Positions 11,017 through 21,275 of a stretch of 64,000 nucleotides of DNA are shown here, piece after piece; within the stretch, counting starts at the first letter, position 1; each line of letters starts with the position of its first letter. Position numbers and translations under genes: made by a program. The stretch is from Chlorella sorokiniana (Eukaryota > Chlorophyta > Trebouxiophyceae > Chlorellales > Chlorellaceae), in contig CP084613.1 in NCBI GenBank assembly GCA_025917655.1, positions 3,660,001-3,724,000 on the forward strand, in the 5' to 3' direction. The notes beneath the pieces were generated by a model. The model was not told the origin of the DNA and searched no databases. It was given only the letters and a program-made list of their open reading frames with translations.

Positions 11017-12813
11017 CCCCACCCTCATCCCCCAAGCCCCCTCCACCCCTCCTGGCTGATTCCTCGAAACAGGCAGCAGAGGCGACCCCACTGCCTGGCG
11101 TGTCGCGCTGCGTTGTCTCTGCAGCAGCCGTGTCAGCAGGACCTCATGTGAAGGAGGCCCATCCTGGTCAGTGTGTCCCTCACGTGGTTCAGCCCTGCGC
11201 CTGATCGCCAGCGCCTGCCTGCCGCCCTCCCCCACCAATCACCACCACCGGCAGGTGGACAAGCAGCGCACCGCCATGCACGACTCGATTTTCCACGGCC
11301 TCTTCGGCAGCGCCTCCTTCTACAGCCACATGGTCAGCACGCGCATGCTGCCGCTGCGCCGCCTGCTGCGCTGGACGCGCACCGCCCACTCGCAGCTGGG
11401 CTTCGCGCCAGGAGACACACGCGTGCTGTTTGCCGCGTCGCACAAGTAAGGCACATGGGCCGCGGCGGCAAGGCCCTGCTCGGTCACCTTTCTGTTGCAA
11501 ACGTGGGAAAGCATCTTACCAGATGGCGCACTTGCAACGCCCCTGGTCATCCCCCCCTCCCCCTCCCCTGGTCATCCCCCAAACCGTCAACCCCAGCTTC
11601 AACAAGATGCTGTACTGCGACTGCGCTGACGGGCTGGTGCGCATCGCCACGGTGGACAAGGTCACCTGCTTGCAGGCTGTGCCGGCCGACCGTGAGCCAG
11701 GTGGGGACTGGCGAAACGTGCGGGTGCAGCAGCCCCGCAGCCCACCCATGCCAGCAGTTGACCGCTGTTCGTTAGGACTGTGGCTCACACCTCACGACCT
11801 GCCCTGCTGCATGCCGCGCCCGCAGGCGCCCGAGATGGCGTGCTGCGCTGGTTTGAGGCATTTGCCGAGGCGCTTTCGGCGGGGCGTTTTGCGGTGGAGG
11901 CGCTGGAGGGGGACTACCCAGAAAGCGTCGGCATCTCGCTCTTCCCGCAGCTGCCGCCGTGGCGCTCCGAGGCTGTCACAGAGGTGAGGCGCGCTCACCT
12001 AAGCTTGGTTGCCAGAAGGTTGCACGGCTGCTGCTACACTTGGGTGCGGCGGCTTGAATCAGCGCTTGCTTGCCGCCCCCCCCGCAGGGCGTGCGGGTGC
12101 GGGCCTGCGCCCTGTTTGTGCCCGAGCTGACGCAGATCAACGATGCCGAGCGCTCCTACTTCTTCTCATACAGGTGCGGTGCTGCTTGGGGGTGCAGCGC
12201 GTGGGGCAGGGATGTGAGCTGCGGCTGCGTCTTGCCCAGTGCAACCAAGAGCCAACCCTCGTTTCTCACTCTTACCTGCGCCGCACGACCCCTCCCGCAG
12301 CATCCGCTTTGATCTGCTGCCTGAAGAGGAGCAGGCGGCGCTGCAGGGCAGCCTGGCGGGCCCCAGGAACGGACCGCTGGCCAGCGTGCAGCTGCGCAGC
12401 CGCCACTGGCTGATCCGCAACGCTGCCGGAGCGGTGGAGAGCGAGGTCCGCGGCGAGGCGGTGGTGGGGCATTACCCGCTGCTCAGAGCAGGTGGGCCCC
12501 GCAAAGGGAGCAGCTGGGTCGCCCAAAGGGAGCAGCATGCGTGAGGAGGGGCTGCCATCCCTCGCACGCGCGCAACTGTGCAGTTCAAGAGGCCGGCAGG
12601 CAGCAGGCAAGGCAGCAACATGTTCCACGCCTCTTTCTCCTCATCCCAGGGGAACCCCGCTTTGCATACCAGAGCTGCACGCACCAGAAGGAGCTGCGCG
12701 GCAGCATGGAAGGCAGCTTCGTGTTCGTGGAGGGCTCGCTGGAGCAGCCCCGCCGCGAGTTTGACGTGGCATGCGCGCGGTTCAGCCTTGATGTGCCTGA
12801 CGTCATGTTCTAA
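9938..12813 (+). CDS. SKIP16: F-box / SMI1-KNR4 / ApaG protein (SKIP16-like)
   Basis: Nine exons keep frame: 9938-10002, 10117-10404, 10562-10682, 11255-11445, 11597-11700, 11826-11983, 12088-12173, 12301-12491, 12650-12813, for 455 residues, close to the plant protein. The N-terminus (LTAECLTRVF, LLSPKDLAAAACTHAAWR, IWRQLC) is an F-box that should dock on SKP1 in an SCF ubiquitin ligase. A SMI1/KNR4-type segment follows (EETLDATEADLGITLCPALR, YRVHDGQEL). The C-terminal ApaG beta-sandwich is clear: VRVRACALFVPELT, SVQLRSRHWLIRN, GEAVVGHYPLL, FAYQSCTHQ, GSFVFVEG. The stop TAA follows LDVPDVMF. Substrate unknown. The third intron (10683-11254) is the longest and carries the C-rich/CA repeat. 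Domain order and length match SKIP16, so the orthology call is good. Confidence 0.92.
10951..11013. repeat. Poly-C/CCCCCA and CA microsatellite in an intron
   Basis: A C-rich run of CCCCCA-like units merges into about thirteen CA dinucleotides, all within the third intron of the SKIP16-like gene. Seen directly; such tracts are length-variable. Confidence 0.85.
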
Positions 12814-13594
12814 GGACGGGGCGGGTAGGCAACATACCCCCATATCCCGCACCCCTGGACAAGCCATGCTGCACACCCAGCTCTTGTGAATTGCCATGCT
12901 TTGGCGTGCTGCTGTCCAAATGTCCACTGGCCATGAATCTCAGGAGTGTCTAGCTGCAAAGTTCACAGACCTTCCAAGCTCTGGGCAGACCATCTGAACA
13001 GGTCAGGCTTTTAGTGAGCCGGCAGCATGCACAACAAATGCCTGGACATTCAGCCTGGACATCAAGGCCTCCTTCTGCGTGAAACTGTGAAAGCATATGC
13101 CAGAGGTCCTGTAGTCCTGGCATGCTAGCAGGGATCACGCCCATCGCAGCAACAGATGACTTTGCTTACTAGGGCACTCAGCCCGGGCAGAACGCGTATA
13201 TCAATCATTCTCAGTACAGCAAGTCAAGGAGAGGGCTGAGGCTGCTGTGGAGGGACACAGCAGCATGATCAGATGGCATGAAATTATGAAGCACTCACGA
13301 AATTGAATACCAGTGGCACTGAAAGCAGGACAAAAAAACAGCAGCAGTCGATGGATTGCACAACTGACGCAGTGGGAGATTGCACAACTGACGCAGTGGG
13401 ATGCACACGATGAAATGGCCGTGCCCGCCATGTGGCGAAGCAAAACGGAAGAGTTGATATCCAGGCTACGCCAGCTTGCTACCAGGTGAGCACGGCGTTC
13501 CTTTGACTGGCGGTGCAGGTTGCTGCGTGCGTGCTAGTGACTCACTGGTGCAGGCGGGTGCAGCCCCAGCGTTCAAAACTGGCAGCCCGACAGC
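12814..13594. other. Convergent intergenic spacer, no gene seen
   Basis: Tail-to-tail spacer between SKIP16-like and the ClpS-like gene. It is less GC-rich than flanking exons and contains a 24-base tandem duplication. No coding frame with motif content. Confidence 0.4.
13354..13401. repeat. Two tandem copies of a 24-base unit
   Basis: The unit gattgcacaactgacgcag plus tggga is present at 13354-13377 and again, directly abutting, at 13378-13401. Seen in sequence; likely a recent slippage or duplication product. Confidence 0.85.
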
Positions 13595-14203
13595 TCAGAC
13601 GGTGGTGGTGTCAGGCTCCATGGAGACCTTGCAGCCGCGCTGCCACAGCTGCTGCGCGTAGAACTCGGCATGCTCTTTGGGGGCGCAGGTGATGATGGCC
13701 TGGCCGATGGAACGGGCCTGCGTGAGCGGGGCGATGGCAGGGTGGTGGGAATCCAAGTCGACACCCGTCACGCCGCGAGGGGCAGGAGCCTGTGTGCCAG
13801 CAGAGCAGCGCACGCACCGTGTGGAAGACGTTGAGGGCGTGGGCCTCGTCGGTGCCCACCACCGAGGTGATGGCCTGCACCACGCGCTGCTCTGTGTGCG
13901 ACTCGCTGTCGATCAGCAGCACGCGCCAGCTGCCGCCCCCAGGCCGCGGCTGCCGTCTGCGCCCTGCTTGCTGCCGGAGCTGTCCGCGAGGGGCAGGCCG
14001 TCAGGGCCGATGGTGGAGAAGCCAGGACGCTCCAGCAGGCCTGCACCGCCGCCAGGCTTGTCAGCAACTGCCGCAAGGGGCGCCAGAAGCTGCGACCGCC
14101 GTTGCTGCCGGTGCGCCAGCCCGCGCTGGCGGATGCCTGTGGCAAGGCGCGCCCGCCGGGCGGGGGTGGATGCAGACACGTGCATTGCGGTCGCTGCCAC
14201 CAT
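13595..14203 (-). CDS. CLPS: ClpS-domain protein, plastid-targeted (inferred)
   Basis: ClpS proteins hand N-degron substrates to the Clp protease. The ATG at 14203 starts an Arg/Ala-rich leader (residues 1-70 or so) fitting a plastid transit peptide. The ClpS core follows: WRVLLIDSESHTEQRVVQ, where the usual LLHNDN is altered, then DEAHALNVFHT, and after an intron RSIGQAIITCAPKEHAEF, ending LWQRGCKVSMEPDTTTV; SMEPD corresponds to the S-x-EP ending of plant ClpS. Exons 13595-13717 and 13818-13955 or so are clear. Between leader and core the frame changes; a phase-compatible small intron from a GTGCAG donor to an acceptor near 13967, or a base miscount, would join them. The loss of the Asp-Asn substrate-pocket residues makes a divergent ClpS paralogue more likely than ClpS1 itself. 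Its head-to-head neighbour is the USP gene. Confidence 0.75.
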
Positions 14204-14487
14204 CAGGCCGTGCTGTGGCAGGGCTAGCGTCTCTACAACTCAGTGGCGGCGGACCAAAATATCAACAACGGAACCCGAGAAGTTACGTTTTCTGGGCCAA
14301 TTGGCAACTGTGTTTGCCACGTGAAGCATAAATGGTTCGATTGATTGGCCAACAGTGTGTGTCACTAAGGTACACGTCCCCAGCTGCAGTGCATCGGCGG
14401 AAGACAGCAGACGGGCTGCCCCTTAACGCTGCGGGTTGTGATCCATCTGTAAGCTGCCCTGACCGGGTCTGACTGGGGCTGAGCTCG
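14204..14487. promoter_or_regulatory. Short bidirectional promoter region
   Basis: Only 284 bases separate the divergent starts of the ClpS-like gene (-) and the USP gene (+), so both core promoters must lie here or overlap the 5' UTRs. No TATA consensus stands out. Confidence 0.5.
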
Positions 14488-16634
14488 ATGCAGTCCTGTC
14501 CAGCAGCGACCCGAGTGGTGCCGTGCGCCCATGGCCGCGTGATCTTGGCCCGGCCAGGCCTTGTAGCCGCACCGGGACTGCTGCAACAGCAAGCGCAGCG
14601 CAGAAGCTCGGGGTTTCGCCCTACCGCAGCAGCGGCGACAGCACCTGGCGGCGAGCCGTCGCGAGAGCAATTTGGGCGCGGCAGCGCTGCGGCCACGGCT
14701 GATGTGCCGAGCCTGCCAGGCAGGAAATTTGTGTATGCGGTGGATGGCAAGCCTGACAACGAGGTGGCCCTCAACTGGGCTGTGAGCAACATTTTCAGCA
14801 AGGGTGCGTGGGTTGGAGCGCAGCCGGCGAGGCCGCTTCTTTGTTTGTGGCAGTTTGTTCTGCCACGGAGCGGGCAGCGGCGTGCTCCATACGCTCCCCA
14901 GCCGCACCCCTGTTGCAGGAGATACGGTGTATCTGGCGCACTGCCTGCCCGACCCGCGCACACCTGCCACTGCTGTGGGCTCTTCCTCGGCCGCCACGCA
15001 ATGGTCCCCCGCACGCGACGAACAGCGGTGAGCACGTTGCGCTTGTGAGCAGGATCCCTGTCTTTTGCTGCCCCCTGTGCCATTGGAGGTCTCCAAGGGC
15101 CGCTCCTGGTTGGCATGCCGCTCTGGTGCAGCAGCCCGTGCTCGGGCGCATGCCTCACCTCGCCCCCACCACCGCCCTTCCACCGCCCCCGCATCGTCGT
15201 GTGTGCAGCTACGCCAAAGAGTTCTTCATGCGCATGGAGCACGAGGGATCGGCAATGCTGCAGGGCCGCTTTGTGCCGCTGCTGCAGTTCAAGGGTGGGT
15301 GAGAGCAGCGGGCGTGTGCACGGCCGCCAAGCAGCCGCTTGTTGGCATGTGACGAGGCACCCTTCCCCCTCCTTCCCGGGTGCCGCCTGCAGGCATCCAG
15401 CATGAGGAGCTGCTGCTGCGCCTCAAGGTGCACCGCTCGGCAGCGGGGATTGCAGAGGCCATCTGCTCCAAGGCCGCAGACCTGGCGGCAGACGCAGTGA
15501 TCATCGCCAGCCACGGCGCGGGAGTGATGGCGGACTTTGGCAGCGTGGCCAGGTGGGGCAGTGGGGGGATGCTTGCAACACGCCGCGCGTCGTGCGGGGC
15601 GATCTATTTGCCCGCCCAGCTCTGGTGTTATGCCTGCACTGAAGCTGGCTGGCCGAACTGATTCGCGCAGGTGGGCCTCGGAGAACAGCCGTGTGCCGGC
15701 GCTGCTGCTGCCGCCCAGCACAATGGACCCAGGGAGGGTGCCGACGCCGCCCTCCAAGGCGCTAGTGGTGGCGGGGTCGGACAACTTGGAGGGGCTGGGC
15801 GACGTTTTCGAGTGGGTCCTGCAGAAGATGGCCAAGCCGGGTGGGTGGCCAGCGCCATGCTGGGGCCTCAAACGTGGCGGGGTGGCGTGCTGGCTGGAGT
15901 CTTTCATGGGTTGGGCATGCCTCTTGGCGGCGGAGCTACTGCTGGAAGTCCCACCCCATCCCTCCACCCCCTGGATTCACAAGCTGACGCAAGTTTGCGC
16001 CGGCCCGCTCCTCCCCTTTTCAGGTGACGAAATCTATGTGCTTCACGCGGAGCAGCTGGCGAGTGAGGAGGAGGGGGTGGCGGCCCGCAAGCGCCTGATC
16101 CAGGCTGTGTTTGGCTGGCAGCAGCGCAGCAGCGCAGCAGCGGCGCCCTCGGTCAACGTGGTGTGCGACATCATTCAGGGGTCTTCAGGTGGGGGCTGGG
16201 CGGGCGGGCATCATTGCATGGAGGGGCAGTGACTCAGTGGAGTGCTTGCTCCCAGACCTGGCGCTCACCCCTCGCTGGCGCCGCCGCCCGCCGCCTGCAG
16301 TTCCTGACGAGAGCATGGCAGATCCCGAGGGGGAGAGCCCAGCAGGCGCCCAGATTTGCAACCTGGCAGGTGACTGTTCAGGCATCGATTGGAGGCCTGC
16401 CTTGGCTGCACCCTTTGGGAGGAGTGCTACCAGTTTGCCACCTGACGATCACTCGTGCGCCCCTCTGACCCCTGACACCCTGCAGCCGAGCTCAACGCGA
16501 GGTGCCTGATTCTGAGCCACCATGGGCAGAGCATGATGCGGGAGCTGCTGTGGGGCCACGTCACCATGCACGCCACCAAGTTCAGCCAGCAGCCGCTGGT
16601 GGTGCTGGAACCACGGCATGTGAGCAGGGCGTGA
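14488..16634 (+). CDS. Tandem universal stress protein domain protein
   Basis: Eight exons keep frame: 14488-14803, 14919-15027, 15209-15294, 15393-15552, 15671-15840, 16024-16188, 16301-16369, 16486-16634, giving 407 residues. Residues 1-75 are Ala/Arg/Ser-rich and read as a plastid or mitochondrial leader. USP domain 1 runs from KFVYAVDGKPDNEVALNWAV to ADAVIIASHGAGVMADFGSV and VPALLLPPS. Domain 2 runs from KALVVAGSDNLEGLGDVF and DEIYVLHAEQL to ARCLILSHHGQSMMREL and QPLVVLEP. These strands and the small-residue loop after ASHG match the USP alpha/beta fold, which may bind nucleotide; the canonical G-2x-G-9x-G(S/T) loop is only partly kept in domain 1 and absent in domain 2. Exact role unknown; stress or redox sensing is the family norm. 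Ends TGA at 16632-16634. Confidence 0.82.
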
Positions 16635-17288
16635 GAGCCGCCTTTGCTGAGGCCAAACCCGACTGGATTGGTATGCTGCAACGCTGTGGGTGTAGCATCA
16701 CATGGAGACCTGCAAAGTTCACTCCCAAGCTCGTTGAAGCCTTGCTGGCTGTGTTTCTTGTCCTGACACATTTAGTTGTCTCGCTTACCAATTGCTTGCA
16801 TGCCTCTGCTCGCGTTGTGTACCAAAGTTGCCCAACTCAACGACCCCTCCCATACAGCCAACCTGCAGCCCGATTTTGTTTGCATGTGATTGTATGTTAC
16901 ACAATCGTCTCTTTCCGCATGATCCTTTCTGTTTATGGACGTAAAGTTGTTACGTGTTACGTACGCTAATGAAGTTGTATTAGCCAAAAGCCAAGGCTTG
17001 GGAGGGGACCAGACACAGTGTGAGGGGCTGCAGCACTTCCACCCTGTTTGGTCAGAGCAGGGTATTCTGTTGCAGGAGCATCCTGTGTGCCAAACATGGG
17101 GACTGAAGCAAAGCAGGCATAGCATCTTTGTGTGGCCGTGTTCTCTGACACACTGTGTCCTCTGTGGCTGTTGGCCTCTTCGATGGCCTGTTGAAGCTGC
17201 ACACATCTCCAGGAGGAACCCATTTCCTTCTTTGGCTCTGCAGCAGAGAACCCAATTGGTGAACCCTTGGACCGTAAAAGAAGCAGCA
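16635..17288. other. Intergenic region, no gene seen
   Basis: About 650 bases between the USP gene and the first secreted-module gene. Relatively AT-rich for this window and without recognisable coding content; expected to hold a 3' UTR and the next promoter. Confidence 0.4.
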
Positions 17289-19223
17289 ATGGCTGCCCTT
17301 AGGACGGCAGCAAACTCCCTGATGCTCATGTGCCTGCTGCTGGCAGTGGCGGTCAATGCCAGACTGCTGGCTCAGGTGCCGCCGCTCTTCGACAAGGAGG
17401 CGCTCTGGTGCCTGCACGAGGGCAAGCGCCCCATGCAGCACATGCACTGATTTGCTGGCTGGCTGTGCCCCACACACGCTTGATGCGCAGATTGACAGCA
17501 GCAGTGGTGGAGCCCCCACTGGGGCAGGCAGCACCAGCACTATGCCGGCCAGGCCATTGCTCCTGACGGGCATTTCAATTCCGGCGTTGGGACAGAGCAC
17601 CGTCACCTGCAAGACCTACTCTGCCCTGGCTGCCTCCTTCATCACCCCGAGTGCTGCAAGGGCACACCTTGCAACAGGAGGCAGTCAGCCCATCGTGAGC
17701 GATGTCCTGGTGGGGCAGGCTGCTCAATCAGGGCCCAAGGTCGCCTGCAGCTGCTGAGTGTGTTTCACAAGCTGTATGCTGCACATCTGTCGAAGCGACG
17801 CATATGCCGCCTGCAGGCCTTCTCTCTGCTGATCTGCCAGGACCCCAGAGCGGCCGGCAACCAGCTGCGCGATGCAGTGCAGGCGGGAGGCCAGCAGGCG
17901 CAGACGGCCGTGTACTCCCTCCTGAATGCCGATTGCCCTGACGACTCTGCCAGCAGCCAGGCTTACTCGGCAGCCATTGACAGCGTCAATTCTGGCGACC
18001 CAGCAGACCTGCAGGCTGTTTCCAGGTGAGCGCTGCTGACTGTCAGCGCAGGCACGGTGCAGAGCAGCAGGCCTGGCTGAGTGACACATTCACGCCTCGT
18101 CCCATGCCCCACTTCAGCTGGTTCACAAACCTGGCTACCGCCGCCGATGCGGTTGGCATCCCGTTGTGCGCCTCACTGGCTGTGGTAGATGCAGCAACCG
18201 GCCAGTTGCTGGACGAGCGTGTGTTCCCCACAGGGGTCAGCGCCCCAGGCCCAGAGGCAGAGCCCTCAGCGGGTGCGTGTAGTTTCTTGGCTGGCGCCCA
18301 AGTCATTCTTGACTCACTTTGGCTTGCAGCCCAGTCTTGTGCGCACTCATGGGCGGCCATGCGACAAATGCCTAGCCATGCAGGAGGCGAGGTTGGAACT
18401 CCTGGCATCCTCACCACCTCTGTTTCTTACAGCTCGCTTCCCTCTGAGCCCGTGGCCTGTGACGTGTTTGACTCGCTGGTTGCGGGCTGGGTCCGCAACA
18501 GCACCGGGCCCCTCCACGGTGCGCGCACAGGCACAAGGGCTGTGCATCATCCTTTGACGCAATGTATTCTGACAATGGTTGATGCCTGCTGACGCTATGT
18601 AGGCGCGCAGCCTGCCGACTCCCAATTGCCATCAACCTTGGTGGAGGTAGGTGGTCACGGCTGCTCGTGGCTCACCACCCGTGGCTTAACAAGGCTTTGA
18701 ATGCATGCGCTTGGTAACTCATCCCTCCCCTCTGTGCTGCCGCAGGTGCTGGCCCAGCAGATTTGCAGCGACCCGCAGGGGACCGCCCCGCTGTTCCAGG
18801 CGGGAATCCAGGCAGGAGGGCAGGAGGCAGAAACCTGGGCGGCAGCCCTCTTCCGCTCGCAATGCAGCGGCGGTGTGCTGGCTAGCTCTGCCAACGATGA
18901 CGCGTTCCGTGGCGCCATTGATGCCGTGAACAGTGGCGACCCCACGACCGACCTCGAGCCCACAGCCGAGTAAGGGCTGCAGCATGCTCTGCCGAGCATT
19001 ACGGCAGTGATTGCAGCACGACACTGCCTTGCCCCGATGCTTGCAGACTCCTGCATGCAGTTATTAATGTGATCTTGCCTGCTGCCTGCTGGAATGTAGG
19101 TGGCTGAGCAACCTTGCAGACGCGGCGGACGCTGCGGGCGTGCCGCTCTGCGCCTCCCTAGCGGTGGTGGATCCCATCACCAATGAAGTGCTGGAGGAGC
19201 AATTCTTCTACACCAGTGGTTAA
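17289..19223 (+). CDS. Secreted protein with two copies of an unrecognised Cys module
   Basis: Eight exons keep frame: 17289-17375, 17491-17709, 17817-18025, 18118-18276, 18433-18518, 18603-18646, 18746-18969, 19100-19223, for 383 residues. The first exon encodes a signal peptide (SLMLMCLLLAVAVNARLLAQ) and ends at its cleavage region. Two homologous units follow. Each has a short V-x-C motif (TVTCKTYSALAASFI; VACDVFDSLVAGWV), then L-x-I-C-x-D-P (LLICQDPRAAG; QQICSDPQGTA), an AGGQ-A/E stretch, a further Cys (NADC; RSQC), I-D-x-V-N-S-G-D-P, and W-x-x-N-L-A-x-A-A-D-A followed by PLCASLAVVD and an E-x-x-F end. Four Cys per unit suggest two disulfides. I know no family with this pattern. The donor at 18276 (GTGTAG) was chosen because it preserves the homologous frame. 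A one-unit paralogue lies immediately downstream. Confidence 0.75.
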
Positions 19224-19680
19224 CACGAGCACCTGCGTCTTGAACTTGTGGATTACAGTTACAGCGTTGGAGCCGGGCGATTGATCCCTTTCTTAGCGAT
19301 GGAGGACCAGAGGATGGAGGCTCCCGCTGCAAAACGACTTGTGCAGCAGTGGCGCTCATTCACCTCTTGTTCATTTGAGCATGTGTCATATGCAACAGCC
19401 GTTCATAGGTGACTTGACGTATGGTAGGGCTGGAGATCACTCTGACATGCGTGCTGTGGTTGGCGGATTGAGGGCTGGTGCCTGGGCTGGTGCTAAACTT
19501 TTCATTCCGCGGATGCCGCATAAATATCAGCCTTGGTGGTGGTTCTTGTGTCGCAAATATTTGTGTACTAGGCCATATTCTGTGCAAACCCGGGAGATCT
19601 GCAACCTTGCGTGGAGAGGGTCGGTCGAGCCTCCGTGCGAAGAAACGAAACAGCGCGCAGAGGTTGAATCTTTCAGCAGG
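19224..19680. other. Intergenic spacer between paralogues
   Basis: About 455 bases between the two secreted-module genes, both on the plus strand. No coding content seen; promoter of the second gene expected here. Confidence 0.4.
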
Positions 19681-20820
19681 ATGAAGAGTCTATCTCCTGC
19701 TCCGCTGTTTCTGCTGCTGGCAGGCTGCCTGCTGCTGCATTCACATCCGGCAGAGGCAGGTTGGTGGCCGTCAGCCAAAGGGCGCGCGCTCAACCAGGTG
19801 GGGTCCCTGACGAGCCCTTCATCCACTCAAATACGTTACAAAAACTAGCTTTGTCACCTGCATCGTAACCATGCGTCCATTCGTTTGCAGATGAAGGCCC
19901 TTGATGAGACGGACGCGGCCCCAGCGGTTATGCTCAACACACTTGCACAGCCACCCTCTCCTGAGAGCGGGCTGAACGCTTTCCTGACATCTGCCATCTC
20001 CCTGGGGGATGAGAGGGGCACCGCCTCCTGCCTGACATTCTCGTCTGAGGAGACCAGCTGGGTTGTGAATGAAACCGCCATGGCTTACGGTGAGGGCCTG
20101 GTTGGGAGGTCACTGAACTCTGCTGCACGTCTCCTGCCACTCATTCGGCGCTGCGTCCCCGGGAGTGCAGGCGCAAACGGCAACAACACTACCCCCAAGA
20201 CAGCCGCGCACAGGTAAATTGTATTCGAGCGCCTGCCCTGCGCAGGAGGATAGCGCGAATGACTCAGCCTGACCTTGACAACTGTGTGTATCCATCAGGA
20301 GGTTGCCACTCAGATATGCACGGATCCGGTCGCCGCCGGGAGCGCATGGTGCCAGGCATCGGTGCGGGAGGGGACGAGGCGCTGCTTTGGGTGTACGCTT
20401 TCATCAGCGGGGGCTGCCCATCCGAGGATGCACCCACGGCTGCCTACCAGGCGAGCTCCCTGGTGCTTGTGCAACACCACTGCTTTGCATTGCTGGCCAC
20501 CTAGTTACCCCACCCGCCCCGCTTGCAGGCGGCCATTGACACCGTGAACAGCGGCGACCCGTCTGACTTGGGCCAGGCGGCAGCGTGAGCTGACTGGGAG
20601 GTTCAGGGCCTGCTCCGCAAGCTGCACTCACACTGAAAGCTCCTGTATGTTGGCTAGATCTTTGCCCTGCACACATGGCCGCAGGTGGTTGAGCAACCTG
20701 GCGGATGCCGCCGACGCCATCGGCTTCCCGCTCTGCGCCTCGCTGGCGGTGGTGGAGGCCAGCAGCGGGCAGGTCCTGGAGGAACTTAACTTCCCCACTG
20801 GCGCCTCTGGCGCAGTGTGA
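19681..20820 (+). CDS. Secreted one-module paralogue of the preceding gene
   Basis: The ATG at 19681 encodes a clear signal peptide (PLFLLLAGCLLLHSHPAEA). Exon 1 is 19681-19797, exon 2 19891-20089 with GTASCLTFSSEETSWVVNET, the Cys/Trp motif of the family. A short exon at 20171-20213 is possible. The middle exon (about 20298-20450) contains VATQICTDPVAAGSAWCQ, then changes frame near 20355-20362 before GGDEALLWVYAFISGGC; one base seems lost, and the phase entering this exon is also unsettled. It ends with a GC donor (CAG|GCGAGC) to the exon at 20529 with AAIDTVNSGDPSDLGQ, then the last exon with WLSNLADAADAIGFPLCASL and stop TGA at 20818-20820. Either the assembly has an error or the copy is decaying. 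Function unknown; secretion is inferred from the leader. Confidence 0.65.
20451..20528 (+). other. GC-AG intron
   Basis: The exon ends TACCAG and the intron starts GCGAGC, ending CTTGCAG; splicing joins Y-Q to A-A-I-D-T-V-N, exactly matching the paralogous unit. No GT donor gives this junction. Confidence 0.7.
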
Positions 20821-21275
20821 TGAACACCAGAATGCAAAGAAAGGTTCCATGTCAAGCCTTCCATCTCGATGATCTACAGCACCTGCACCACGCTACACTC
20901 TGAGTCAACCTCTTCCACTTGTCTGTGCGCGTGTTTGTGATGAAAACCTTTACAACAGTAGGATTCAGCTGACTTATCGAGTGTAACTTCCACAGCAGCC
21001 TTGAGCCAACACGATCAACGTGTACAGTGGCAAAAACCGGGGACAGATGAAGGCGGAAAACTCCCCATTCAGGCGCGGCGTGGCAGAGAGCCCTTAAAGT
21101 GTTGTGGCAGCAACATTGGTGAGGAAAAGGAGGAGCAAAGCTGGGAGCCTCTCAAGGCGGAGAGCAACAGGGTGAACAGTTACAAGGATTCAAGGTGCCG
21201 TGCGAGAGGTCAAGCGTTAGGGATGGCGGGGCCAGCGTTTGAAGACCAAACGCAGACGAAGGCCTGGCTCAGCGC
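20821..21275. other. Convergent intergenic spacer
   Basis: Tail-to-tail spacer between the secreted paralogue and acetyl-CoA synthetase. Holds 3' UTRs; no gene seen. Confidence 0.4.
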
